In this document: in pieces, positions 11,685 through 22,168 of the stretch
Layout: every line of letters begins with the position of its first letter
Position numbering within the stretch: the stretch's first letter is position 1
Assembly (NCBI GenBank): GCA_023627715.1
Contig: JAMAHW010000072.1
Location: 124,001-188,000, forward strand
Source of the DNA: Periconia sp. R9002
Taxonomy: Eukaryota > Ascomycota > Dothideomycetes > Pleosporales > Periconiaceae
DNA length: 64,000 nucleotides
Reading direction: 5' to 3'
Made by a program: the position numbers and the translations under genes
The notes under the pieces: model-generated
The model's input: only the letters and a program-made list of their open reading frames with translations
What the model was told of the DNA's origin: nothing
Databases searched by the model: none

Positions 11685-12614
11685 CTAATACACCAAACTA
11701 ACACACTTCCCTTCCCAACCCCCTTCATGGATGGCATGCTCGTATATCCAAGCTCCCAGATCCCCCCTTCCAATAGTATACCCGATCTTAGGCCCTGGTT
11801 CCTTTTCTCTCTCCGCCTCGCCTTCTTTGATACCCCACACCCAACCTACCTGCAATTTATCGACACCACGAGCCTCGTCCGTAAGAACAGAAGGTCTCAT
11901 TAGCACGAAATCCCTAATATGTCTCCCACCATCTGCTTTGACCAACAACTCCGTCTGCAGCTTGTCGGCGCGCATGACGCGCAGGAGCCAGAATTCCAAG
12001 ATATAGTACAGGTAAGGTAGATCTCGTTTTTCATCGAGTGAGATCGTGGAAACGGATATCAGTAATGGTTTCCTGCCGTCTACGGTTGTCTTGATTCCTT
12101 GCTCTGCGAGGGTTTCGATAGCGGAGAAAATGGACGCGATAGCGGTTTCGCAAATGTGTGGATCTTCGATCGTCAAGGGACTAAGAAGTGATAGCTGTAG
12201 TTGGGGTTCTTTTCCACCGATTCCGGAGACTATTGTGTTTACGAGGTGGTTGGGATTCGATGGAGAGATGAGGGTTGATTGGATGGCTTCGAGGTCGGAG
12301 ATGTTGCCGCGTATAATGGTGAGGTTTGATGATATCGTGGATGATGGCACGGAATGCTTTTCTTCAAGCATAGCTGTGAGCTTAGCAGGATTACGGACAA
12401 CTGCATATTCGTTATTAGCTTTGTCCCTAATGAACGATAAAGAAGTTTACACTTCCAATGTCGAAGTCATGAAAAACGGATGGGATGCGAATAACGAGGC
12501 AAACATACGAGCAGTACACTTGTACCCTGCCTGGAGAGCGGGGGCCAACGCCGCGCATGCACTCCCTCCTGTGGCCCCGAAGAATGCAAGAGTCTGAGTC
12601 GGTACGGCGGACAT
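11685..12614 (-). CDS. NAD(P)-binding Rossmann protein (NmrA/atypical SDR-like), two exons
   Basis: Exons 12614-12509 and 12400-11685 join to 273 residues. The N-terminus has the nucleotide-binding pattern FFGATGGSACAALAPALQAG (GxxGxxG type), followed by LVRNPAKL after the intron and an NLTIIRGNISD strand that matches NmrA-like proteins. The splice (GCTC|GTATGT to ATGCAG|TT) restores the expected A-L-V-R-N-P. Such proteins act as oxidoreductases or redox sensors in the cytosol; no catalytic YxxxK is evident, so the reaction is unknown. It converges with the P450, 171 bp apart, with no sign of shared control. Confidence 0.8.
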
Positions 12615-13027
12615 GGTGGTTTTCGAATGTCACGAACTTGATGATTGGTTGATCACGTGAATCCCGAATAATATATATCAAATGTATGGAATGACAATTG
12701 ATGGAGACGCAATGAAATGTATTAATAAGGTCCAGTGTATGTCTAATGACTAATGGCTGTTTCCTGCACAGCTTGTTTGCGCGTGGCCGCGTCTTCTATA
12801 TATACTAAATATCGCCATATGCTCGATTTTTCGAATTAAACTTTTCGCCCGAAACGCCCTGGCAGTGTGTTCCCCTGTAGGATTGCTGTATATGGGTAGA
12901 GCTGTGGTTTGTCCCGATTCGGAGGGTTGTTCATCCGGCCGGGGCTCGTATAGCGTGGGTATCGCTCGTATGACTAACGAGACGCTAACTCGCTGACTAA
13001 GATCTTGACTGAGAACAGACGGAAATC
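12615..13027. other. Intergenic region
   Basis: About 410 bp between the start of the NmrA-like gene and the end of the mannitol dehydrogenase gene. A TCACGTGA palindrome is at about 12653, close to the NmrA-like start. No gene recognised. Confidence 0.4.
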
Positions 13028-14728
13028 TCAAGTGTACTTGGCAACGGTTGCTCTTGCACCCTCACTCTCCAAGCTCTCCAAAGCCTTGGTCAACTCTGCA
13101 ACGAACCGCTTGTCATTGCGCAAGTCGTCTCCGAAGAGACTCTTGACTTGAAGGAGCGAGAGTCCGCCCTCACGCGCCACAGCCTGCAGCTCCTCCACCA
13201 TTGGGTCGTCGATCTTGAAAGCCTGACCGTTCTCATCGATTCCCTTCAAGTAACGGAACCATGCTGCCGCGCACAAGGTCAATCGTCGAAGAGGGCCACC
13301 GGCCTTGATTTGCTCCGCGATGCTGGGCATGATGAATTGAGGAATCTTGCCGGAGCCTCCCAGACAAATGCGAGGGAGTTCATCCTTCAAGGTTGGGTTC
13401 GAAAAACGACCGATTAATGTGTTGCAGTAGTCATCGACGCTGACACCTGGGATCTCGGGCAACAATGGCTTGACCTCTTCCTGCATCATGTTGAAGATGT
13501 ACTGGCGGAAAACTGGGTCGCCAATGACTTCATGGATGTATTTGAATCCCGCAAGATAACCGGCATATCCCATGGCAGAGTGGCTGGCGTTGAGCAGGCG
13601 AAGCTTGATAAGCTCGTATTCTTCGACTTTGTGGGTGTTGGGAACGACTTGGACACCAGCCTTCTCGAAGGGAGGACGACCATCGACGAACTTGTCCTCG
13701 AGGACCCACTGACTGAAAGTCTCGGTGACTACGGGCCATGCGTCTTCGACACCAAACTTCTCGGCCAGTTTAGCCTTGTCATCATCGTGGGTTCGGGGGG
13801 TGATTCTGTCCACCATGCTGTTAGGGAACGCGCCGTTCTCAGCAATCCAAGTAGCGACTGCCGGGTTCTTGCGTTGAGCGAATTCCAAGAGCATCTTGCG
13901 GCTGATGTCACCGTTCTTCTGCATGTTGTCGCAGGACATGACGGTGAAAGGACGAAGACCAGCTTCGTAGCGTCGCTCCAGTGCGGCATAGAGATAGCCG
14001 AAAACAGTGTGACCTGGCATAGCGCCGGCCAAGTCCGCTGCAATATCTGGGTGATCGTACATGAGCTCGTGTGTGTTCTCGTTCATGTAATATCCGCTCT
14101 CGGTGACGGTCATGGAGACGATGTGTGTATCGGGGTGGGCCATCTTCGCAAGAACGGCCTCGGCGTTATCTGGAGCGAAGAGGTAGTCGGTGATACTGCC
14201 AACCACGCGCGCACTGCTACCCTCTGTAGCACACTCGATGGCGGTGTAAAGATTGTCCTGCTTTCCCAATGCATCCCGCATGGGGGAGGCGAAAGGCAAC
14301 AGGTCCACTCCGCATATTGACCAGTCTTTCACATTGAACTGCTCGAGAAGGGTATCGACGTAGACAGCAAGATGGGCTCTGTGGAAACCACCAACCCCGA
14401 CATGGACGATGCCTTGCTTGACATCCTTGCGCTGGTATGTGGGAACAGTGACGTTGTTCAACTTGGACAGGTTTTGGCTGTTCAATTTTAGGGGCTGGCT
14501 CACGGCGTGAGGCATCGTGCCAGTTTTTCGCGGGTTCGGTTTTTCGTTTGGACGACGAGGGAAATGTTGTGGGAGGATGTATCCAGGAAACTCTTCAACT
14601 GGCGTTTGTTCAACTGCAGCAGTGCTTTGGAATCGCAAAATGGGGGCGCGACAGTTGGGCCTGGTGTTATGGAATACTGCCCGCGCGCGCGCCGCCCGTA
14701 AAAGATTTTTTGGGATTTGTGGAGGCAT
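13028..14728 (-). CDS. Mannitol 2-dehydrogenase with N-terminal leader
   Basis: Single exon of 566 residues. From Met72 it matches long-chain mannitol 2-dehydrogenases (EC 1.1.1.67, D-mannitol to D-fructose, NAD): QGIVHVGVGGFHRAHLAVY is the dinucleotide-binding start, ICGVDL and MTVTESGYY follow, and the catalytic block contains KLRLLNASHSAMGYAGY (Lys, Asn and His in the family spacing). The first 71 residues are extra: basic, rich in Arg, Ala and Ser (NLLRAARARAVFH, RFQSTAAVEQ), acid-free at the start, like a mitochondrial presequence, then a linker ending RRPNEKPNPRKTGT. Met72 at 14515-14513 could give the usual cytosolic form. Initiation at both ATGs would yield two localisations, which is inference. 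Confidence 0.93.
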   Translation of the reverse strand: MPPQIPKNLLRAARARAVFHNTRPNCRAPILRFQSTAAVEQTPVEEFPGYILPQHFPRRPNEKPNPRKTGTMPHAVSQPLKLNSQNLSKLNNVTVPTYQRKDVKQGIVHVGVGGFHRAHLAVYVDTLLEQFNVKDWSICGVDLLPFASPMRDALGKQDNLYTAIECATEGSSARVVGSITDYLFAPDNAEAVLAKMAHPDTHIVSMTVTESGYYMNENTHELMYDHPDIAADLAGAMPGHTVFGYLYAALERRYEAGLRPFTVMSCDNMQKNGDISRKMLLEFAQRKNPAVATWIAENGAFPNSMVDRITPRTHDDDKAKLAEKFGVEDAWPVVTETFSQWVLEDKFVDGRPPFEKAGVQVVPNTHKVEEYELIKLRLLNASHSAMGYAGYLAGFKYIHEVIGDPVFRQYIFNMMQEEVKPLLPEIPGVSVDDYCNTLIGRFSNPTLKDELPRICLGGSGKIPQFIMPSIAEQIKAGGPLRRLTLCAAAWFRYLKGIDENGQAFKIDDPMVEELQAVAREGGLSLLQVKSLFGDDLRNDKRFVAELTKALESLESEGARATVAKYT

Positions 14729-17700
14729 GATGATGCAGAGATTAACTGCGGATCAACAACGGGAAAGAGGGGACAGTAAAAATAGAGAATTGCGGGTAGG
14801 CAGGACAAAGACGCCGAGGTCGAGAGGGAATGACGCCGAAATTGGACGATGTTCGAATTTTTTTCAAGATTGGGTTGACATCGCGGTGCCTTAAGTCGTC
14901 TTTCGACTCCTCGGTGGACTTCGGGGCGGCAACATAGTGGATCTGCGCACGTTCTCGGTGCTAAGAAAACTTTCATGCCCACATGGTCTCCGTGTTTACA
15001 ATCACGGCGGTCCAGACACACCCAAAACTAGATTCTGACTATCCAAAACCAGAGTCTCTAGCTCGTGTTGCTTTCCCCATGGACTTTAGGATGTGGTGCT
15101 TGAAAAAAGGGGGCGTGGGGGGCGTTGCGGCTCTGAATCGGCGGGACCCACACAGGGTCCAAGAGCTAAGGCTGAAACTGCCATGTGGGCAAATTGACTG
15201 GTATCGCACAACTCGCCCCGATTTTGGCGTCCACAAAAAGGATTTCAACAAGAAAATAAAGGTGGTCCCTATGCCAATCCGGCCCCATATCCCGCGGAAA
15301 GCCATGCCGCTTCTACACAATGCTCTCAGCTATCTCTTATCTTGCGTTATTCTTGGACTGATACGACTAAGAAGCTTATCACAAATCCGGAGCAAAAGGT
15401 GTCGAGCAACTCACACGGCACAAGATTAGTAGGTGGGCGATGAGATATCAACAAAGATCTGCAAGCATCCACGACGACGGAGTATCATTTCCCCGCCGCA
15501 CCGGGCCCACCACGCCACGAGCTTTCGGCATCAAATCTCTATGCGAGTGCAAGGATTCTGACGGTTTACTCAGTATGGTAATTGGCCCACTACGACGCTC
15601 TGCGCAGTGATGATTTTCCTTGGCGCATTGCAAACAGCCGCGCTATCCAAATGAGGCAACTTTGAATCTACGCTGGCGGCTGGGGAAGATGTGAACCTGT
15701 TGGTGCAAGCATCACCCATTGCAAGTGAGCTAGGTAGCGTGGGGAGGCTATCGACGATGAACGATAAAACTAAGAACTACAGCAAGCGACGCTATTGCCT
15801 TAGTCCGGTTGGCAACTTTCATCCGGTGGGATCGCCATCGTTCACCGCAATTTCGAATATATACATAATGGCAGCTAGCACCTTTTTTTATTGATCACGC
15901 GGAGAAGCCTGTGCACAGTCACAACATAACAACGACGAACATAACCATCTTGCGAGCACAACACCCCTTATCTGGAATAGGACGACCCCTTTCCCCTTTT
16001 TTTCGCCAATCTCAAGGATACGTTCGATGAGCACAACGGTGAACAATGTAAGACAATCATAGCATCGCCTCAGCGGCCGCGACGTCGACACTCGCCGCGA
16101 GAAGATCAATCCAGATGCGAGACGAGATATTGACATTTGCCAACATTGACGGCGATTCATAACTGGAAACTAGCCAAGCCAAGAAGGGTGACAGGTTCTA
16201 GACCTGTTTTGTCCGCAATCGAGCTTTATGGAGTGCGTATGCGCGACGAGTGTGAAAGCTGGTGAGTACCATAATTTTCCGCTACAGCTGTAGCTTGTTC
16301 CAGCGCGACTGTGGAACGGACTTTGTTTCAGAGCGCCGCGCGCATCTCAACATCACATGGAAACGAACTCCACGACGAAAAAACAAAAGCATAAACTGGA
16401 CAAGAATCTCATTCATCATCAAGACGCGCACCCGACTCGAGCAACACCTGCACAAGACCTCATCGATCCTCGCATGCCTGCATAGCCAAACCTTCGCGTG
16501 TCAAGAAGATTAACCAGATCGCCCTACAGCAGCAGTGATTCACTTCGCTGACTAGTGACATTGTCCACGTGGGTGATTTCAAATTCCAAAGCCGTCCGTC
16601 TCGCGAAGGGGGTTGACCCGATCTCTTCTTTCCCTTCACCATGTGCAGAAACCTGGAAACGGCATCTGCATCCGTCTATGCCGCTGTCCAGTGCCATTCT
16701 TTTTTTTTACTGATGATTACGGCGTGACGGCGTGTGGATGTTGGCTCTCGAGGGCGAGGACGTGCTTGTGAACCTCAACAACGATCCGCTTTCTTTTAAT
16801 CTGTCGGCACTACGTGGTGAGTAAGCTGTATTCAGTCCTTTCGCAAAGCGGCATATTCTGTAGGATCCTCTTTACGGCAGGCAGTAATCATGTTAAAAAG
16901 CTGTCGCATTCCGAGCAATAGCATAGGACGCAAGATGCATTAACGTGGCATCGTACCACACAGTAAATAGAACGGAGCATTAGCCGATTCGTTTGCTCTA
17001 GATATAACCCTCCCTATTTAATGTGAAAGTACGTTGTATCAATTCAAAAATAAGTCGGGTTTTTTTTACAAGCGCACTGTTTGCAGCGCAGAATTGTAGT
17101 ACAATACCTACAGATATAACGGTATATAGTATTTAGTTCTGATCAAATGGAATAAGGAGTTCTGTTATGATCCACGTGATCTCATCTTATCAAATATCAT
17201 TCACTCTTCTCTACTCCCCCCTATAACGTAGTCTTAAAAGCTCCATGAGCCCTTGCATCCTGCAAATAATTTAACATTGGAGCTACTTATGAAGATAGCA
17301 TTTACAAAATCTAATAAGTCTGGCTCGGGTACGATTAAAAGTACGTACAATATTGAGAGAAACAGTTGTACTACGATTCGATGAGCATGAGGGAATGGCT
17401 TAGGAATAATACCCTGAGAGAAAAAGCATCTAGTCCTACTTATAAGGACGATATAAACAGCAAATTTGCTGAGCGCCGCAATTATGAAACTTTGTATTGA
17501 TAATCTCAAATGCGTATATACTTCTACATCGTGAACGACGGGAGGGCGATTGGTTTTGTGACTGGAGGCTGAACATTTCTAAAACATTTTATGAAAAGAA
17601 GTGAGCACTTTGACGAACAAAAACTGATGGAGATCGTGGTTCTGTAATTAAGCAACCTATCATGCGTTCGAGGAATACCATCTTTCAGACATGTGAATTG

Positions 17701-17784
17701 GCTTCGGGCTTATGACTTATAGGTTGAAACGAGAGAGAGCAAGATAGATTTGGTTTAAGATTGGTTGAAGTTACGTAAGAGCTA
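14729..17784. other. Long intergenic region
   Basis: About 3 kb with no recognisable protein gene. Frames at 14983-15429 (+) and 15888-16160 (-) show no family motifs, membrane pattern or supported splicing. Contains T-rich tracts near 16700 and 17060 and an AT-rich part at 16980-17500. A non-coding transcript cannot be judged from sequence alone. Confidence 0.4.
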
Positions 17785-17852
17785 CTTCCCTGCTGCCTAG
17801 AGCAGCGAACGAACGCAAACAGTGAAAAACCCGATCACGTGACCGGACTATT
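17785..17852. repeat. Dispersed repeat copy 2 with TCACGTGAC core
   Basis: Partner of 6255-6322. TCACGTGACCGGACTATT is at 17835-17852; upstream elements CCTGCTG, ACGCAA and AGTGAAA occur in the same order. Confidence 0.45.
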
Positions 17853-17926
17853 ACCAATCGCCCCCGAGTCTTGACCAATGTGATCAAACAATGAAATGGA
17901 GTACCATAGTTTGTAGTGTTGACTGA

Positions 17927-18180
17927 GAAGACCGCTCCAATCAGCTTCTTGGTGAAAGAACTACACGAATGCCTCGGGGGGGAAGAACACATATCGCTTG
18001 ACTGGTGTGGGAGCAAACGCTTGCTCTCGAGTACTGTGATTGGCTTCCATTACATACTCGGAAGACCGACCACGCCAATCATCGTCTTAGTGAGAGAACT
18101 ATACAAGCACCTTGATGGAGAAGAGTACCTATCGCTTGACTGATGCGGGAGCAAACGCTTGCTTTCGAGTACTATAAGAA
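17927..18180 (+). promoter_or_regulatory. Tandem promoter duplication with palindrome upstream of secreted protein
   Basis: Two diverged copies of a roughly 135 bp unit begin at 17927 and 18061 (GAAGACCG). Both carry a CCAAT-type motif, an AGAACTA block, ATCGCTTGACT and GAGCAAACGCTTGCTC, an inverted repeat with arms GAGCAA/TTGCTC (18011-18026; second copy 18149-18164 with one mismatch), then TCGAGTACT. The second copy ends at a TATA-like ACTATAAG (18171-18178), about 190 bp before the ATG at 18371. Confidence 0.7.
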
Positions 18181-18249
18181 ACCCCCTCCAGTCTTCTCAA
18201 GCTCCTCTCTACCAACTTTGACCACCGCACTCGACAACCCTACAACCCA

Positions 18250-18283
18250 CAGACGCTCTCGACAACAGACGCTCTCGACAACT
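18250..18283 (+). repeat. Short tandem repeat in 5' leader
   Basis: CAGACGCTCTCGACAA occurs twice head to tail in the probable 5' UTR of the gene at 18371. Confidence 0.7.
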
Positions 18284-18370
18284 TAAAAACCTCCAAAGAC
18301 TTCTCCCACCTTCCAATCACCCACCACTCGAAGCTCAACCTACCTTCGAAAAACTTCCCTCGACAACACA

Positions 18371-18851
18371 ATGCGTGTCTCTACTCTCATCACCACCGGC
18401 TCCGCCCTCATCTTCGGGTCTCTCGCGGCCGCCCTTCCCAACCCGCAAGGCATCATCGTCGCCAAACAGTGCGGCGATCTCACAATCCGCAATCGCAACG
18501 GCCGCATCTCTAGCGACGTCCTTAATCCTACCAAGGGCTGCCTCGACTACGCAAACAAAAACGACGGCGCGGTGATCATCGGTATGACCAACAATGCCTG
18601 CTACTGCGGCTTCGTCGCGTAAGTATCCACTCACTTGCAAAAAGTTTCTACCAAAAAGAAAAACGGCTAATGAGAATAATGACAGAGAGGACAACTGTGG
18701 CAATGGCAACCCCAACGGTGCCACCATCACTCATATGAACTGGCCTGAGGCCTTTCCCCTGCAGATCGCGGATACCCGCTCGTATTCTTGCGTCGAGATC
18801 CCTGGCATGAGCACTGTCGCTTCGGTTCAGGCTCTTGCTCAGGCCGAGTAG
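18371..18851 (+). CDS. Small secreted cysteine-containing protein, two exons
   Basis: Exons 18371-18618 and 18686-18851 join to 137 residues. A signal peptide is clear (MRVSTLITTGSALIFGSLAAA, cleavage near ALP). The mature part has six cysteines (QCGD, GCLD, ACYC, NCGN, SCVE contexts), enough for three disulfides. I do not recognise the family. Size, secretion and cysteine content fit a candidate effector or secreted antimicrobial-type protein, but this is not shown. The 67 nt intron has donor GTAAGT and acceptor GACAG. The promoter has a tandem duplication and a long CT/AC-rich leader typical of highly expressed fungal genes. Confidence 0.8.
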
Positions 18852-19931
18852 ACTTTGGGGGAATTCCACGCCTAGGGTCGTCCAAATCTTTCTGTGGAGG
18901 GTCTTTTTCAAACTTGGTGACGGGACCTGAATGTTTCGAACGGCATCTACCTGCATTGCTCGGGATGATACGTCATGACTAGGTCTTTGCTTGATTGCAT
19001 CTGGGACGCGAATAAACGGTTTCATACAATGTCACACTCAAGGGTTGGAAAATACATACATATGTAGCTTTATCAAAATCATTTTCTAAAAAAATTTTGT
19101 TCTCGTCCCAAAAAAAACACTCATCTTTCGTGCTTCCACGACTACTATGCGAAAAACGCCTCATCACACAGCAAACACGATGAATTTTTCATATGCTCTT
19201 TCACATTTTCGTCGCCACTGGGTTTTCAATTGAGGTCTGATTCTGTTGAGGGCTGCCGCGAAAGAGGGTTCTGGTCTCACTCCCTGGTTGTTTGTTATTG
19301 TTGCCGCGCAAAACTCTCGTCGTCGACGAAACACATGAGCGGAGCATAATGAAGCAACTGACCACAGCTTTCTCGTGGAAATTCCAATTGAGCCTACGTT
19401 GAAGGATCGTCTACCGCAGGCGTGCCGTTTATTTCCGCAGACATTTACAGCAGCAGCGAGTTATAGGGACAAGGCGAGTTGAAGGAAATCTTGGTTAAAA
19501 TTTTTAAACCATGACGGTTACTCTTAAAATCCTACATTGATGTAATGCGTCTGTTGCAATCTCTGATTTTAGTCCTTTGAATGTGCGTGTACCAAAACAT
19601 CTAGGCATAGTTGAGCGAGTATTTCTTTAGGTTCTGCTACCTAGTACCACATCACTACAGCTCTATCGCACCACCTACGCACGAGAAATACGGCGCGCAG
19701 CTCCCAGCAATGGAAATTATATGTATTTCCAACAGTGTTTCAACCTATTTTATAATCTCACCTTCCTATTCCAACAACTCTTCCATCTTATCCGTAGTGC
19801 ACAGCCACGGCCACCGCACCAAGCCCCGCGTGAGGCATACCTATGTATGTAGGCAGCCATCAATCTTTATTATATAACTCAAGGCAAAACACATAGCTTG
19901 GTGGGAACATTCCATTTCATCTCATTGCAAA
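18852..19931. other. Intergenic region
   Basis: About 1.1 kb between two plus-strand genes. Short frames only, with no recognisable domain. Confidence 0.4.
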
Positions 19932-20897
19932 ATGGCAAAGTTGACTGCGCGCCAGCGAATCATAGAACTGTCAAATTACGTCTGGTCCGTAAAGAGAGCA
20001 GGCGAGAAAGAAACCCCACCGTTTGAGCGACAAGGATTCTTCAACTTTTTGGGCCTCCCCATCGAGATCCGCGATCAAATCTACGACTACGCGCTACCAT
20101 CATCCCTATTTTGGTCCGGATTGCACTGCGACGCCAACGAAGTACAAAGCAGATACATCAAGCGGAGTCGAGGCGAATGGGTATGGCGAACAACAAATAC
20201 ATCGTCCCTCCTTTTCGTGAACCGCCGGATCAACCACGAAGTGCTCAGTTGGATGTACCAGCGCCTCACATTCATCGTGTACCTCGACAAAGATTTTAAT
20301 ATTTTTAACACGTGCGCGTCGAAGGATGGCACTGCGCTGGAAAACCGATGTGCGATGCCGTTCGGATGGGACATGTCGCGGATCGTGAGCCTCGAGTTGT
20401 ATGTCGACCTTGAAACGCTGCTCACCACCGAAGACGCGGACTACGAGAGCGTGGGGTTTGATTTTTCACAATTGGCGCAGATGACGGCGCTGAAGAGGTT
20501 GCGAGTCGTGGTTCTAGGTTGGCGGAACAAGACGGTACAGGAGGCGGCGAGTGAGCTGTTATCGGTTAAAGGAAGACTAGTTGCCAAGCTCAGCCCCGGA
20601 AGTGAAAAGAAACTGGCACACTGTCTCGCAGATATGCTGGAGAAGTTGCCGGTTCATGTGGATAGGAAGGTGGAAGTTGTGTTTGGGTCTACTAGGGAAC
20701 TGGATACGAGTCATCCGTCATTGTTGGATCCTGATGGGCATCAGGAGTACGTTCTTACGAGGGAGGTGGTAGATAAGGCGTTTTTCAAAATGATGGAGGA
20801 GCTTGGGGAAAAGTTATCAGAGTCTTTGGTATTTTGCGACGGGCAGAGAGGGATCACTACGTGGGAGGAATATTTTGCTAGCTTCAGCTACAGTTGA
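19932..20897 (+). CDS. 2EXR / F-box-like domain protein
   Basis: Intronless frame of 321 residues. Residues about 38-52 read FFNFLGLPIEIRDQIYDYAL, the LP-x-EIR-x-x-IY signature of the fungal 2EXR (F-box-like) family. It is followed by LLFVNRRINHEVLSWMY, the second conserved stretch (L-x-VNRRI-x-x-E). The C-terminal half has no recognisable domain. Family members are numerous in ascomycetes and of unknown function; a role as a protein-interaction adaptor is only inferred from the F-box-like start. No signal peptide or membrane segment. Confidence 0.8.
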   Translation: MAKLTARQRIIELSNYVWSVKRAGEKETPPFERQGFFNFLGLPIEIRDQIYDYALPSSLFWSGLHCDANEVQSRYIKRSRGEWVWRTTNTSSLLFVNRRINHEVLSWMYQRLTFIVYLDKDFNIFNTCASKDGTALENRCAMPFGWDMSRIVSLELYVDLETLLTTEDADYESVGFDFSQLAQMTALKRLRVVVLGWRNKTVQEAASELLSVKGRLVAKLSPGSEKKLAHCLADMLEKLPVHVDRKVEVVFGSTRELDTSHPSLLDPDGHQEYVLTREVVDKAFFKMMEELGEKLSESLVFCDGQRGITTWEEYFASFSYS

Positions 20898-21076
20898 TGT
20901 TCTTATACGTAGTCCGTCCGAAATTCATTACCACATGTTGTAATGCGAAATCTAGTATGCTTTGACGTGCATCGCGACCTTACGTAGAAACAGGGAGCTG
21001 GGCATATCCTTGATCTAGAATGCTTGCGTTCTTTTCTCTTTCCTCAAAACCTACCGCTTGTAAACCTCATGTTCCA

Positions 21077-22168
21077 TTAGACCTTCGACCCAATCGGTGC
21101 AACCTCATTATTTCCCTGATCCGAAGGCGCTGGCTGTTCAGACTTCAGCTCCACATTCGACACCTCTTCTCCCGGCCGCACAATTCCGACAGTCTCTTTC
21201 GAATATACGCCCAACACACTAGTTGGATAAGAATGCCGAAAGCCCCATTTGAGCCAAAGCTTCAAAGCAGTGCCAAAAGACATATTACGCCACTGCTCCC
21301 TCAGAAGTTGCTGATCGGCATCGGAACGAGCAGACTGCCGACGCGTAAAGCACAAAACCCACAACGAGATCGATATCCAGCAGCACGTCCCAAATCGCAG
21401 GGCCCATTGTCCAGTCATGAGCCGACGGAACCAGAACCAGGATTCCAGGAATCCGAGGACAAAGAGGGCGGGCAGAATCGACGCGATTACAATAATCCAG
21501 GTGTGGAAACTGGTGCAGCCAGTGTACAGGCTACATACTTTGAGGTCGCTATCATCCACCCAGTCCGGCTTTTTGCAGTTTGCCACGTAATAGCTGTAGT
21601 AATAATCCGTGCTAGTGGTGTAGGGCACGGCTGAGTTTGACAGATACCAAGTCACTGTCTTCGTCAATGAATACGTTGACGAAGACGATAGCGGGTATGT
21701 TTGGACGCGGGTTGGTGTGATTTGGTCAATAACAGCGTCTAATACTCTAACGCTAACGGACGTCGGCCATGTGAATCCTTTAGAGCAGGAGGCCGGCGCG
21801 GTATAGGTCACGGGCATAGAGAAGACCGTATACATTGTTGAGGTGGTTGACGTAGACGTAGGTATGAGTTGCGATTCGGCGACCGCATCGATCGGATAGA
21901 AGATGGATACAATTTCCATGTCGAAAAGGGATTGAATGTCCCTTCTTGTTGACGACGCGCTCGCGGTTGGAGTCACACCCTTGGAAATTGTGCGTGTCAC
22001 TGTGTACGTTTGCAAGGTTGGCGTCCTGTAGGCGGTGTACATGCTGGTGTTCAGGGAGTATTGAAAATTAGATGTAACGGTCCAGAACAGTGTGGAGCTG
22101 TGTACCACTGTAGCGTGGAGAAGAAATCCAAATAAAAAGCCATATTTGCACTGTACGAGGGGATTCAT
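21077..22168 (-). CDS. Secretory-pathway membrane protein with Ser/Thr-rich ectodomain
   Basis: I chose ATG at 22168; the frame is open 20 codons further upstream but only from a GTG. The 363-residue product starts with a signal peptide (KYGFLFGFLLHATVVHSS). A Ser/Thr/Tyr-rich region with TSTSTTSTMYTVF-type stretches follows, then a pair of cysteines (CKKPDWVDDSDLKVCSLYTGC). Two hydrophobic segments come next (HTWIIVIASILPALFVLGFL and FGTCCWISISLWVLCF) and a hydrophilic tail. The family is unknown to me; probably a cell-surface protein with an O-glycosylated ectodomain. It converges with the 2EXR-like gene. Confidence 0.72.
   Translation of the reverse strand: MNPLVQCKYGFLFGFLLHATVVHSSTLFWTVTSNFQYSLNTSMYTAYRTPTLQTYTVTRTISKGVTPTASASSTRRDIQSLFDMEIVSIFYPIDAVAESQLIPTSTSTTSTMYTVFSMPVTYTAPASCSKGFTWPTSVSVRVLDAVIDQITPTRVQTYPLSSSSTYSLTKTVTWYLSNSAVPYTTSTDYYYSYYVANCKKPDWVDDSDLKVCSLYTGCTSFHTWIIVIASILPALFVLGFLESWFWFRRLMTGQWALRFGTCCWISISLWVLCFTRRQSARSDADQQLLREQWRNMSFGTALKLWLKWGFRHSYPTSVLGVYSKETVGIVRPGEEVSNVELKSEQPAPSDQGNNEVAPIGSKV

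Noticed and set aside
14983..15429. 148-codon plus-strand frame
   Set aside because: No signal peptide, domain or plausible splicing; overlaps the probable 5' flank of the mannitol dehydrogenase gene.
21020..21634. 204-codon plus-strand frame
   Set aside because: Antisense to the Ser/Thr-rich membrane protein; composition explained by that gene.
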